39,953 nucleotides of DNA from JBBRMG01 sp038230955. Lineage in GTDB: Bacteria; Patescibacteriota; Doudnabacteria; UBA920. Location of the stretch: assembly GCA_038230955.1 (NCBI GenBank), contig JBBRMG010000008.1, positions 1 through 39,953 of the forward strand, given 5' to 3'. The notes beneath the pieces were generated by a model that did no database searches, was not told where the DNA came from, and saw only the letters and a list, made by a program, of their open reading frames with translations. Position numbers and translations under genes: made by a program. The stretch's first letter is position 1. The number at the start of each line of letters is the position of its first letter. Positions 25,102 to 32,538 of the stretch are shown in pieces.

Positions 25102-25935
25102 TTAGATGTTAGTTAAGTACTCTTTTAGCGCTTCTTGCCATGGTCGCAATTTCGGCAGTTTGGTATTGTTGATGACAATACGGCCAGCTCGTTTTGCTGC
25201 TCTAGGAAATTCAGTTCCTGGAACTGGGGTTAGCGTAACAGTTGAGCCAGTGATTGTAAAAATTTGCTTGGCAAAATCATACCAATTAGCAAACCCTTCG
25301 TTGGTTATATGATATATGCCGTAAGGCTGATTGGCCTCGATTAAATTTATAACAGCTGCTGCTAGGTCAGGAGCGTAGGTAATGCTGTTAGTTTCATCTA
25401 CAACTGCTTTTAGTTCTGGCATCTTTTTCTCTAGATTCAGCATGAGGTCAACAAAACTAGTTTTACTGGCTTCGCTTTCTCCGGCTGGGCCGAACACGGC
25501 GTTGGTGCGAACTAAGTAATATTTTTTTGCGATAGTTTGGACAATTTGCTCGCCCGCTAGCTTGGATTCGGCGTATACCGAAATTGGGTTGGGCGCAGAG
25601 TCTTCATTGTAGTTGTTTTGATTGCCGTCAAATACATAGCCTGTGCTGAAGTGCACCAATGTGGCGTCTATTTCGTTACAGACCCCAGCAAGGGTTCTGA
25701 CCACTTCTGTGTTTAAGCGGAACGCTGTGTCTCGATTAGTCTCAGCGCCGTCCACATCATTAAAGGCCACACAGTTAATAACAACAGTAGGTTTTAGTTC
25801 AGTTAGCGCTTTGTGGGCCGCTGCTGAATCCGTTACATCCAATTCAGTTCTATCCCAAGCGGTAGCACCAGGCAATAATTTGTGGAGTTGTCCGCCCACC
25901 ATGCCCTTGGCGCCGAGGATTAAAATGTTATTCAT
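25102..25935 (-). CDS. rmlD: dTDP-4-dehydrorhamnose reductase-like (RmlD)
   Basis: RmlD reduces the 4-keto group of a dTDP-4-keto-6-deoxyhexose with NAD(P)H. The 277-residue SDR fold shows the GAKGMVGGQL nucleotide loop, NCVAFNDVDGAE, FSTGYVFDGN (the family normally has STDYVFDG, so the Asp is Gly here), and the catalytic YAESKLAGE with Tyr and Lys. The C-terminus has the ELREAL-like WQEALKEYL typical of RmlD. Its start overlaps the cupin stop by eight bases (ATGAATAA), so translation is coupled. Because the neighbouring cupin looks like FdtA rather than RmlC, the true substrate may not be the rhamnose precursor. Confidence 0.87.
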   Translation of the reverse strand: MNNILILGAKGMVGGQLHKLLPGATAWDRTELDVTDSAAAHKALTELKPTVVINCVAFNDVDGAETNRDTAFRLNTEVVRTLAGVCNEIDATLVHFSTGYVFDGNQNNYNEDSAPNPISVYAESKLAGEQIVQTIAKKYYLVRTNAVFGPAGESEASKTSFVDLMLNLEKKMPELKAVVDETNSITYAPDLAAAVINLIEANQPYGIYHITNEGFANWYDFAKQIFTITGSTVTLTPVPGTEFPRAAKRAGRIVINNTKLPKLRPWQEALKEYLTNI

Positions 25936-26362
25936 GTTGTTCCGATGGGGTAATGCCTTGGTCTTTTATTGTCTGCTTATACAGTTCGTAATCTTCAATG
26001 TAGTCGCTGCGGTCAGACATGTAGTTGGTGGATGATATTGCCAGTAACACAGCGTCTTCCGAAAAATCTTTGAATCCATGCCACACAAAATTACCGACGT
26101 AAATAGCGTCGGTTGGGCCTGTTAGCGGAATATCTTCTATACCATTGCCAGAATCAATCATAGCAGTGGCACTGCCGGCAATCATCACAAAAAATTCTAT
26201 CTCCACTTTATGGCAGTGACTACCCGTAGCGCCAGTTTGGTTGGTCACATAGTAAATCCGTTTCGGTTCAAAGTCAATGTAATCCTTCAGCTCTATTGGA
26301 CTCATGACAAAGTTTGGCGCTTGGATTTTATTTATTTTTTGTTTTTTGAATTTTAGTTGCAT
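25928..26362 (-). CDS. FdtA/QdtA-like dTDP-sugar 3,4-ketoisomerase (cupin)
   Basis: The 144-residue single-domain cupin matches the WxcM-like/FdtA family: KRIYYVTNQTG, the HxH active-site pair in GSHCHKVEIEFF (H49, H51), IAGSATAMIDSGNGIEDIPL, AIYVGNFVWHGFKDFS, and the C-terminal SDYIEDYELYK. These enzymes convert dTDP-4-keto-6-deoxyglucose to a 3-keto sugar. A 3,5-epimerase RmlC would be longer (about 180 residues) with different motifs, so this is not a plain RmlC. One family residue differs: the usual Arg before Gly-His in the RGxHxHK motif is Thr here (TGSHCH). It sits second in the operon between rmlB and rmlD. Confidence 0.82.
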   Translation of the reverse strand: MQLKFKKQKINKIQAPNFVMSPIELKDYIDFEPKRIYYVTNQTGATGSHCHKVEIEFFVMIAGSATAMIDSGNGIEDIPLTGPTDAIYVGNFVWHGFKDFSEDAVLLAISSTNYMSDRSDYIEDYELYKQTIKDQGITPSEQHE

Positions 26363-26370
26363 AGTAAATT

Positions 26371-27639
26371 TTAAATATTGCCAAAAGTGATAACGCCATC
26401 TGCTGAACTGGGAGCGGTGGTTTCTTCGGGCTTAATGTGATGGTTGATGCCGACGCTACCAGCATTGCGTTGGCGAATGTTTTCAATCCAATCGGTGTTG
26501 TCCTGATACCAACGAATAGTTTTAGGTAGAGCATCTTCAAAGCGGTGTTCGGGGGACCAACCTAACTCACGGTTAATCTTTTCTGCGTCGATGGCATAGC
26601 GGCGGTCGTGACCCGGTCGGTCGGGGACAAACTTAATCATGTGGTTAGGCATACCAAAGTGATCCAAAATAATTTGAGCCAGCTCTAAGTTATTTTTTTC
26701 GTTGTTACCACCAATGTTATAGACTTCGCCGGGAATACCTTTGTGGAGCATTAGGTCGATGGCTTTGACATGGTCAAGTACAAACAGCCAATCACGGACG
26801 TATAAACCATCTCCGTAAACCGGTAAGTGTTCACCGGCCTGAGCCTTGGTCACAAAGTAGGGAATCAGTTTTTCTGGGAATTGATACGGGCCGTAGTTGT
26901 TGGAACAATGGCTGACTATCACCGGCACCCCAAAAGTGTTGTAGTAAGCGCGGCATAATAGATCTCCGCCGGCTTTAGCCGCTGCGTAAGGAACGTTTGG
27001 TTCAATGGCGGTCTGTTCAGTGAACAACCGGTCTTCGGTTAAGCCGAGGCTACCGTAAACTTCATCAGTAGAAATATTGACCATCTTGAACAGATTGTGG
27101 CGGCGCATGGCGTCGAGCAATGTTTGCACACCCACTGTGTTGGTCATCACAAATTCGCGGGAGCCAACATGAATGCTACGATCAACGTGAGTTTCTGCCG
27201 CGAAGTTTATAATCGCGTCTATGTTGTTGTTAACGATAATTTGTTCCACTGTGTCTTGATCGACAATATCGCCCTGGTAGAATTTGTAGTTGGGGCGGGA
27301 TTCTAAGTCTTTGACGTTGTCGATGTTGCCGGCGTAAGTCAGCTTGTCTAAGTTTACAATATTATAGTGAGGATATTTTTCTACAATGTAGCGGACAAAG
27401 TTGCTACCGATGAAACCGGCACCCCCGCACACTAAAACGTTAAGCCGGCGGACATCAATGCCCATGCCACGTAAGATAGATGAAAACAGCTCGGCTGATA
27501 GGTCGGCAATTTTCAATGCCTGGCCGATTTCAATTTCGCCAAGATTATAGAGCTTTAGAGCTAAACGAACCCGTTCGGAAGGGGTCATTTGAGCCAGTAC
27601 TTGCTCATTATATGGTTGGTTTTGTAAGGGGTTTTCCAT
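26371..27639 (-). CDS. rmlB: dTDP-glucose 4,6-dehydratase with UPF0175-like N-terminus (RmlB)
   Basis: RmlB converts dTDP-glucose to dTDP-4-keto-6-deoxyglucose. From the ATG at 27639 it is 422 residues. The SDR part (about 67-390) has CGGAGFIGSNF, FAAETHVDRSI, STDEVYGS, YAAAKAGGDLL with the catalytic Tyr and Lys, and SNNYGPYQFPEKLIP. The first 66 residues are an extra helical module (SERVRLALKLYNLGEIEIG, then LFSSILRGMGIDVRRL) that follows the pattern of UPF0175, small helix-turn-helix-like proteins often paired with toxin-like genes. A TTG at 27672 would add 11 residues across the promoter -10 and is rejected. It is the first gene of the operon, behind a good promoter. Confidence 0.9.
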   Translation of the reverse strand: MENPLQNQPYNEQVLAQMTPSERVRLALKLYNLGEIEIGQALKIADLSAELFSSILRGMGIDVRRLNVLVCGGAGFIGSNFVRYIVEKYPHYNIVNLDKLTYAGNIDNVKDLESRPNYKFYQGDIVDQDTVEQIIVNNNIDAIINFAAETHVDRSIHVGSREFVMTNTVGVQTLLDAMRRHNLFKMVNISTDEVYGSLGLTEDRLFTEQTAIEPNVPYAAAKAGGDLLCRAYYNTFGVPVIVSHCSNNYGPYQFPEKLIPYFVTKAQAGEHLPVYGDGLYVRDWLFVLDHVKAIDLMLHKGIPGEVYNIGGNNEKNNLELAQIILDHFGMPNHMIKFVPDRPGHDRRYAIDAEKINRELGWSPEHRFEDALPKTIRWYQDNTDWIENIRQRNAGSVGINHHIKPEETTAPSSADGVITFGNI

Positions 27640-27674
27640 AGGAATTTGTAAAAATGAACAATATTTACCCAAGC

Positions 27675-27703
27675 ATGATAGCCGATTTGGCCGGTTTTGT
27701 AAA
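27675..27703 (-). promoter_or_regulatory. promoter for the dTDP-sugar operon
   Basis: On the minus strand TTTACA (27703-27698) and TATCAT (27680-27675) are 17 bases apart. The start near 27668 leaves a leader of about 30 bases before the rmlB ATG, without an SD. Confidence 0.7.
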
Positions 27704-27705
27704 GC

Positions 27706-27734
27706 TTGACTGAGATCGCAAATTGTGTTAGATA
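27706..27734 (+). promoter_or_regulatory. promoter for the Nudix gene
   Basis: TTGACT at 27706-27711 and TAGATA at 27729-27734 have a 17-base spacer. It lies back to back with the dTDP-sugar promoter, only two bases from its -35. The leader that follows is about 140 bases. Confidence 0.65.
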
Positions 27735-27740
27735 ATTGTG

Positions 27741-27880
27741 TTGATTTTATATTTATTTGAGGTATAAGCTCAATTACTGCGTCTGTATATGAGATTTGCG
27801 CGAATCTAATCGTGGTTTCGCGTTGAGCAGACAGGAAATACCGAGATCTTCACAGATTATTCGGCTTATATGGAGGAAAT
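27741..27880 (+). ncRNA. structured leader upstream of the Nudix gene
   Basis: The leader can form four elements in order: a small hairpin (TTGAG/CTCAA, about 27760-27777); an outer helix GTCTG (27781-27785) with CAGAC (27828-27832) that encloses a hairpin AGATT/AATCT (27792-27807), the linker AATCG, and a hairpin CGTG/CGCG (27811-27822); a hairpin CCGA-GATCT/AGATT-TCGG (27841-27864); and a free SD (GGAGG, 27872-27876). The central element has the same layout as one in the leader of the gene at 32738. Pairing was judged by eye, so this is a candidate cis-regulatory RNA and not an identified class. Confidence 0.45.
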
Positions 27881-28630
27881 ATGTCGCAAAGAATAGGTGA
27901 CCAAAGGGTCAAAGATACAGGGGTCGCAAGACTTCAATTGGCCGAAGATAACGATAAACTCAATCGGTTTGATAAGCCAGTTATTGGTTGGCACCATGCA
28001 TCGCAAGGTGAAGGGAGCATTGTGAATCAAAACATCGGCATGGCAGTAATGATGATTGTCGTGCAAAAGATGTTTGATAACGGGTTCGAAGATTTATACA
28101 ACCAACCTATGATGGTTCAAAATGTCGGTACTATGGTCGTATGTAAATCGGATGACGATAGAGTCATGCTGATTCAGAGTTATCGAATGAATGCCGACAG
28201 GTTGGCCGGCGTCAGTGCGAATTATGTTCGGACTCTCAATGAGCAAGGGAGATGGGAAGAACTCCTTGCGTCGTTGGGCTCGTGGAAGTGGGAATTACCA
28301 GCTGGCTTAGCGCCACCGGGAGAAGCGGATGACTTGGAAGCATTTATTCTCAAAACAGCGGCCATAGAAGCCTTGGAAGAATCCGGAGTCCGGATTTGTA
28401 ACCCGCAGAACATGGGACGGTTGAATTTTGACCCAGCTTTTTTTATGCACTCTCAGTATGTGGTGCAAGCGGAAATTGCCCATATTGGCGACCCACGAAT
28501 TGAACAGTTAGAAATCATTGGCAAGAGGCAATTGTTTAGCGGCTCTGAAATAAGGGCGCTCATCGATGCGGGACAGATGGATGACTGCCGTTCAATTGGC
28601 GCACTGGCCTTAGCCGGTTTCAGGTTTTAG
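27881..28630 (+). CDS. Nudix-like hydrolase with unknown N-terminal region
   Basis: The 249-residue protein has a C-terminal Nudix domain of the ADP-ribose pyrophosphatase style: WKWELPAGLAPPGEADD followed, after a short insertion, by AAIEALEESGV at about residues 165-175. In the Nudix box (G-x5-E-x7-R-E-U-x-E-E-x-G-U) the Glu residues that bind metal are kept, but the Arg is Ile and the spacing is stretched. A preceding strand VGTMVVCKSDDDRVMLIQSYR fits the fold. The first 75 residues (SQRIGDQRVKDTGVARLQL) match nothing I know. The ATG at 27881 has a good SD (GGAGG). The gene stands alone between its own promoter, a long structured leader, and a terminator. Substrate unknown. Confidence 0.78.
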   Translation: MSQRIGDQRVKDTGVARLQLAEDNDKLNRFDKPVIGWHHASQGEGSIVNQNIGMAVMMIVVQKMFDNGFEDLYNQPMMVQNVGTMVVCKSDDDRVMLIQSYRMNADRLAGVSANYVRTLNEQGRWEELLASLGSWKWELPAGLAPPGEADDLEAFILKTAAIEALEESGVRICNPQNMGRLNFDPAFFMHSQYVVQAEIAHIGDPRIEQLEIIGKRQLFSGSEIRALIDAGQMDDCRSIGALALAGFRF

Positions 28631-28654
28631 ATTTCTTTGTAAAGAAGGAATATG

Positions 28655-28690
28655 GGTGTTGTAATCATTGATTGCGACACCTATTTTTTA
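28655..28690 (+). terminator. intrinsic terminator after the Nudix gene
   Basis: GGTGTTG at 28655-28661 pairs with CGACACC at 28675-28681 (one G-T pair), with an inner AATC/GATT pairing, followed by a T-rich run. It shows that the open frame starting at 28652 is not the start of the next gene. Confidence 0.85.
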
Positions 28691-28723
28691 TATAAATTTA
28701 AAGCATTAGCGGTCAAGTTATGT

Positions 28724-28729
28724 TATATT
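28724..28729 (+). promoter_or_regulatory. TATATT -10 box for the GT2 gene at 28739
   Basis: TATATT ends ten bases before the ATG, so the transcript would have only about three bases of leader. No clear -35 was found and no SD is present. Confidence 0.4.
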
Positions 28730-28738
28730 ATATGCAAT

Positions 28739-29737
28739 ATGGCTCGAGTGACTTTAATCCAAGTCGTCTACAATAGCCGTCGGTTCATTCCGCCGGTGTT
28801 TGAAGCCGCGCTAAAACAAACTTACAAAGACACAGAGTTCGTGGCTATTTTTTCGGGGAATGATGACGGCGGTAAAGAATACATCCAAGAGCATTTTCCC
28901 CAAGTGAAAATTATTGACCCAGGGTATAATATTGGGTTTTCTAAAGGGCATAACGATTACTTTGCCAAAAGTGATTCAGAATTTTTTCAACTGGTAAACC
29001 CCGATTTAATAATGTCACCGGACTATGTCGAGAAAATGCTGAAAGCGTTTGATGATCCCAATGTTGGCGCCGCAACTGGTAAACTATTGCGTTACGACTT
29101 CGACGCCATGAAAGCCCTCGATATAATAGACACAACTGGTGTGGCTTATTCGCGCTCCGGTCGGGGATGGGATCGCGGCCAGCATGAAGTAGACAAAGGT
29201 CAGTACGACAACAAGACAGCGGTCATTAGCGTATCTGGTGCTGGCCCCATGTACCGCAAGTCTGCTTTGGAACAAGTCAAAAATGTGCGTGATGATGGAA
29301 CCTTTGAATACTACGATGCTGACTTTCATTCGTATTGGGAAGATGTTGATTTAGGTTTGCGCATGACTAACATCGGCTTGAACTGTGTGTTTGTTCCCAA
29401 TGCTGTGGCTTGGCACGGTCGTGCTGCTAGCTCCAGCCCAGGCGGCTACAAGAAGATTTTTTCCTTCATTGGTTTCCATAACAAAATTAGGCCCGACATC
29501 CGTCAGCTCAATTATCGCAACCACATTTTTATGTTCATCAAAAATAGTCCTAAGTGGTATGCTCAGTTTTTTGTCCGTGAACTGGCTATGCTCGCATTCG
29601 TATTAGTATTCGAGACTGCCACGCTAAAATCCTTGCCGCGAGTTTGGAAGCTATTACCGAGTATGATGCGCAAACGCCGTAAAATACAGGCGGAGCGGAA
29701 AATCTCGGTAGACCAATTTGAACAATTGTTGTCATAA
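28739..29737 (+). CDS. family 2 glycosyltransferase, WbbL/rhamnosyltransferase-like
   Basis: The 332-residue protein has a GT-A domain with the nucleotide-sugar start (TLIQVVYNSRRFIPPV), the asparagine-glycine motif PGYNIGFSKGHND, the metal-binding region FFQLVNPDLIM, VSGAGPMYRKSAL, and the acidic SYWEDVDLGLRM that contains the catalytic base. This set is typical of WbbL-like dTDP-rhamnose transferases. A C-terminal amphipathic or membrane-contacting region (about 275-310) follows. I start it at the ATG at 28739; an upstream ATG at 28652 would place codons over the terminator of the Nudix gene. Proximity to the dTDP-sugar operon suggests a dTDP-deoxysugar donor, which is inference. Confidence 0.86.
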   Translation: MARVTLIQVVYNSRRFIPPVFEAALKQTYKDTEFVAIFSGNDDGGKEYIQEHFPQVKIIDPGYNIGFSKGHNDYFAKSDSEFFQLVNPDLIMSPDYVEKMLKAFDDPNVGAATGKLLRYDFDAMKALDIIDTTGVAYSRSGRGWDRGQHEVDKGQYDNKTAVISVSGAGPMYRKSALEQVKNVRDDGTFEYYDADFHSYWEDVDLGLRMTNIGLNCVFVPNAVAWHGRAASSSPGGYKKIFSFIGFHNKIRPDIRQLNYRNHIFMFIKNSPKWYAQFFVRELAMLAFVLVFETATLKSLPRVWKLLPSMMRKRRKIQAERKISVDQFEQLLS

Positions 29738-29779
29738 CGCTAAACTGACTACATTAACCTTACAAATAACCTTTTAGCT

Positions 29780-30676
29780 ATGAACCCCATTCTTTCAATA
29801 GTTATTGTCCCATATAACTGCAAAGACCAGATTGATGTCACGCTCGACGCGGTTTATCATTCTCAAACCACATACAGTTACGAAGTAATATTGGTAGATA
29901 ACGATTCGCGCGATGGCACTCGGGAAATGATTCGTGAGAAGTATTTGAGCAACCCAGAAATTGCTGCAAAAACTACCTTGATTGAAAATACTAACGAAGG
30001 GTTTGGCAAAGGCAACAACCGTGGGTTGGCTGTGGCCAAAGGGGACTACATCTTACTGCTTAACCCCGACACCAAACTAGCTCCCGACAACTTGCAGGTG
30101 ATGATTGAATACATGAAAGCCCATCCAAATATTGGCATGGCTACATCGAAGTTAATTAAGGCCGATGGTGAACTAGATTGGGCTTGTCGCCGCAGTGAGC
30201 CAGATCCGAAAGTCTCGTTCTTCCGTTTAAGCGGCCTGCAGTACTTATTTCCGAAAAAGTTTGGCACCTACAACGTCATGAGCAAAAACATAGATGAGCC
30301 GGCTGAAGTTGATGCGATTTCTGGTGCTTACATGATGATGACTCGCGAATGCCATCGCCGCGTGCAAGGATTTGATGAGGACTTCTTTATGTACGGCGAA
30401 GACTTGGATTTATGCTATCGAGTGCGGAAAGCTGGTTACAAAATTATGTATTATCCGGCTACGTATTGCTATCATTTCAAAGGTCAATCATCCAAAAAAG
30501 TTTCCACCTTTTCGCTATTCCATTTCCACAACGCCATGTGGATTTACTACAAAAAGCATTACCAACATAAATACAACGTTTTCCTAGGTGCGTTTATTTA
30601 TCTGGCAATCTGGGGGCGATACTATTGGAAAGTATTCCGTAACGTATTCCGTAAACAGAAATTTGTTAGTAAATAA
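29780..30676 (+). CDS. family 2 glycosyltransferase, WbbL-like
   Basis: The 298-residue GT-A enzyme has LSIVIVPYNCKDQIDVTL (the family usually has VNYN, here VPYN), ILVDNDSRDGTREMI, NTNEGFGKGNNRGL, LLLNPDTKL with the metal-binding Asp, DAISGAYMMMTRE, and FFMYGEDLDLCYRVRKAGY with the catalytic acidic residues. These are the hallmarks of rhamnosyltransferase-like GT2 proteins. A short C-terminal hydrophobic segment (FLGAFIYLAIWGRYY) probably contacts the membrane. It follows the previous GT2 by 42 bases and is likely co-transcribed with it. Confidence 0.88.
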   Translation: MNPILSIVIVPYNCKDQIDVTLDAVYHSQTTYSYEVILVDNDSRDGTREMIREKYLSNPEIAAKTTLIENTNEGFGKGNNRGLAVAKGDYILLLNPDTKLAPDNLQVMIEYMKAHPNIGMATSKLIKADGELDWACRRSEPDPKVSFFRLSGLQYLFPKKFGTYNVMSKNIDEPAEVDAISGAYMMMTRECHRRVQGFDEDFFMYGEDLDLCYRVRKAGYKIMYYPATYCYHFKGQSSKKVSTFSLFHFHNAMWIYYKKHYQHKYNVFLGAFIYLAIWGRYYWKVFRNVFRKQKFVSK

Positions 30677-30718
30677 GCCATGAATAGGGAATCATTGAGT
30701 TAGGGTGCGCCATAGGAC

Positions 30719-30747
30719 TTGACAAAACTGCCAATATGTGCTAGTAT
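30719..30747 (+). promoter_or_regulatory. promoter for the sortase gene
   Basis: A perfect TTGACA at 30719-30724 pairs with TAGTAT at 30742-30747 at a 17-base spacing; the better-looking TATAGT at 30745 would need a 20-base spacer. The leader is about 20 bases with no SD. Confidence 0.65.
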
Positions 30748-30772
30748 AGTGTGTTATTAACGAGCCCTATAT

Positions 30773-32422
30773 ATGGCAGACGACTCTAAAATTTATCCTG
30801 CAAGTAGCTCCGAATTGAGCAAGATCTTGAACCTAGATGGGGAACAGACAGCTGATTCTGGAATTGTAACCGCGAAGGCTCCTCAGCCGGGCGATTTGCC
30901 TGTGGATGATAATGCTATGTCCGAGTCTGAATCTGTATTAGAACAGCGTTCTGATTTACCTATGGGCTTGCCTATTGCTGAAGCCGATGCGCAGGTAGTA
31001 TCAGCATCGCAGCCACCGGTTGCTACAAAGCCACCAATTGATATGCCAACCGAACCTGTTTCAGCTTCTGCAAAGATGGATGAAAAGTATGCCGAAAAAC
31101 AAAAACAGGCGGAGTTAGAAACTACAGAGCCTTTACCTAACCGCAGCAATGCCGCTATTTGGAATATCGGTAAAAAGATTTTACCATATGTAGTGGTGTT
31201 CGCTATTGGGGTTGGAATTTATTATTTTTACTTTAGCAGTTTTTCATTTAACAACTTATTTAAATCTAGCAATATAGCCACTGTCTCCACTCAGAATAAT
31301 ACAGAAAAAAACCTAGCCACTCTGAAGAAAACCGAATCTGCTAATTATGCAATTTGGATTTCTCAATTCTTTTTCGATGTGCAAGACAAATCCATTATTG
31401 ATATGGACACCGATGTGTCCGGCAATGGTTTAACTAATTTTCAAAAATACTTACTGAACCTCAACCCGAAAATTTTTGATACCCGGGGTGATAGTGTCTC
31501 TGACGGACAAGCCATTATAGAAGGAAAAAATCCATGGACTGGCTTAGTAATGACAGATGGGCAAAAGAAAATTGCAGATGCCTATTTTGATAATGAAATA
31601 ATTAGCAACCGTATTACAGCGGCGTTGGCTAACCATCAGAATAGTCCGAGCTTCTCTTTATACGTTAGCTCGAGCTCGCCCTATTATCAGGCTGGAGTGT
31701 CCAGTGTTTCTAACGGTACTCAACCAGTGGGCAATGGCGTTGCCGGCATCGAACAACCAGCTGGTTATTCCGGTACTGTTTCTAGTATCCCTGCTAATCA
31801 ACAGGTGGCGGGAGCAAATACTACTAGTGGTAATACCACAACTGGTAGTAATACTCCCACGAGCAATACTACTGCTACTCGCGTAACTACCAATACGACT
31901 GCTCCTAAAACTTCTCCGACTGCTGGCGTTAATGCTGTCACTAATAACATTGGTGGGTCTGCCTTAGATATCGATACAAATGTGCCGGGGCAAGTTAATG
32001 TGCCCTCTGTTAAAATTAGTGTCCCTGTAATATGGACATCGGATGTAAAAAACTTTGATGCTGACTTAAAAAAAGGTGTAGTGCATTTTCCGGGCACACC
32101 GTTGCCGGGCGATGTGGGCAGTAGCTATATTTCTGGCCACTCTAGCGGCTACTTGTTCGACAAGAGTCCGTACAAGCAAGCGTTTGCTGCCATCGGTAAT
32201 ACTAAGGACGGCGATTCGTTTACTGTGACTGTAACATTGCATGGTGGCCAAAAAGTAATCCTACATTATACTGTGGCTGGTCGGGCTGAATACGCCGCCA
32301 ACGATCAACGCCAATTCTTGCAAACTCCGGACTCAGTGGTAGCCTTGTCTACCTGCTGGCCCATTAATACCACCGTCCGCCGTTTGGTGGTGTTTGGCAA
32401 GTTGACCCAAATTGAGAAATAA
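30773..32422 (+). CDS. membrane-anchored sortase with calcium-repeat-like segment
   Basis: Sortases are surface cysteine transpeptidases. The 549-residue protein has a long acidic cytoplasmic tail (1-130), one membrane span at about 135-158, and a segment at about 207-255 with two degenerate D-x-D-x-x-G-x-x repeats (MDTDVSGNGLTNFQKYL and TRGDSVSDGQAI) like the calcium-binding repeats of thrombospondin type 3. A Ser/Thr/Asn/Gly-rich linker runs from about 285 to 390, and the sortase domain from about 415 to 549. Catalytic residues are visible: His456 in ISGHSSGY, Cys528 in LSTCWP, and Arg536 or Arg537 in TVRRLVVFG. The class (D, E or F-like) is not settled. No LPXTG-type substrate was found in the window. 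Confidence 0.86.
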   Translation: MADDSKIYPASSSELSKILNLDGEQTADSGIVTAKAPQPGDLPVDDNAMSESESVLEQRSDLPMGLPIAEADAQVVSASQPPVATKPPIDMPTEPVSASAKMDEKYAEKQKQAELETTEPLPNRSNAAIWNIGKKILPYVVVFAIGVGIYYFYFSSFSFNNLFKSSNIATVSTQNNTEKNLATLKKTESANYAIWISQFFFDVQDKSIIDMDTDVSGNGLTNFQKYLLNLNPKIFDTRGDSVSDGQAIIEGKNPWTGLVMTDGQKKIADAYFDNEIISNRITAALANHQNSPSFSLYVSSSSPYYQAGVSSVSNGTQPVGNGVAGIEQPAGYSGTVSSIPANQQVAGANTTSGNTTTGSNTPTSNTTATRVTTNTTAPKTSPTAGVNAVTNNIGGSALDIDTNVPGQVNVPSVKISVPVIWTSDVKNFDADLKKGVVHFPGTPLPGDVGSSYISGHSSGYLFDKSPYKQAFAAIGNTKDGDSFTVTVTLHGGQKVILHYTVAGRAEYAANDQRQFLQTPDSVVALSTCWPINTTVRRLVVFGKLTQIEK

Positions 32423-32435
32423 AGGTATAGTTAGG

Positions 32436-32463
32436 GGATTTAGTCCAGAAATGGGCTAAATCC
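32436..32463 (+). terminator. hairpin after the sortase gene
   Basis: GGATTTAG plus TCC at 32436-32446 pairs with GGG plus CTAAATCC at 32453-32463, an 11-base stem with a short loop. The tail is only moderately T-rich, so termination may be weak or need a factor. Confidence 0.55.
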
Positions 32464-32503
32464 TGCTATTACCTCTATATTTATTGATGTATCGGGCTTG
32501 CTA

Positions 32504-32532
32504 TTGACAATACTATAGTTTTATAGTATAAT
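32504..32532 (+). promoter_or_regulatory. perfect consensus promoter with an internal palindrome
   Basis: TTGACA at 32504-32509 and TATAAT at 32527-32532 are separated by 17 bases, a full consensus match and the strongest promoter in the window. The spacer contains the perfect inverted repeat TACTATA (32511-32517) and TATAGTA (32522-32528) around four bases, running into the -10. This placement is that expected of a repressor operator, which is inference. Confidence 0.85.
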
Positions 32533-32538
32533 ATGAGG

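Noticed and set aside
25928..26362. Calling the cupin RmlC
   Set aside because: Length (144 residues) and motifs match the FdtA/QdtA ketoisomerases and not the 3,5-epimerase.
27640..27672. TTG start extending RmlB by 11 residues
   Set aside because: It overlaps the predicted transcription start of the operon and has no SD or homology support.
28652..28738. Upstream ATG for the GT2 gene
   Set aside because: The codons would lie on the Nudix terminator hairpin, and the GT2 homology begins at the ATG at 28739.
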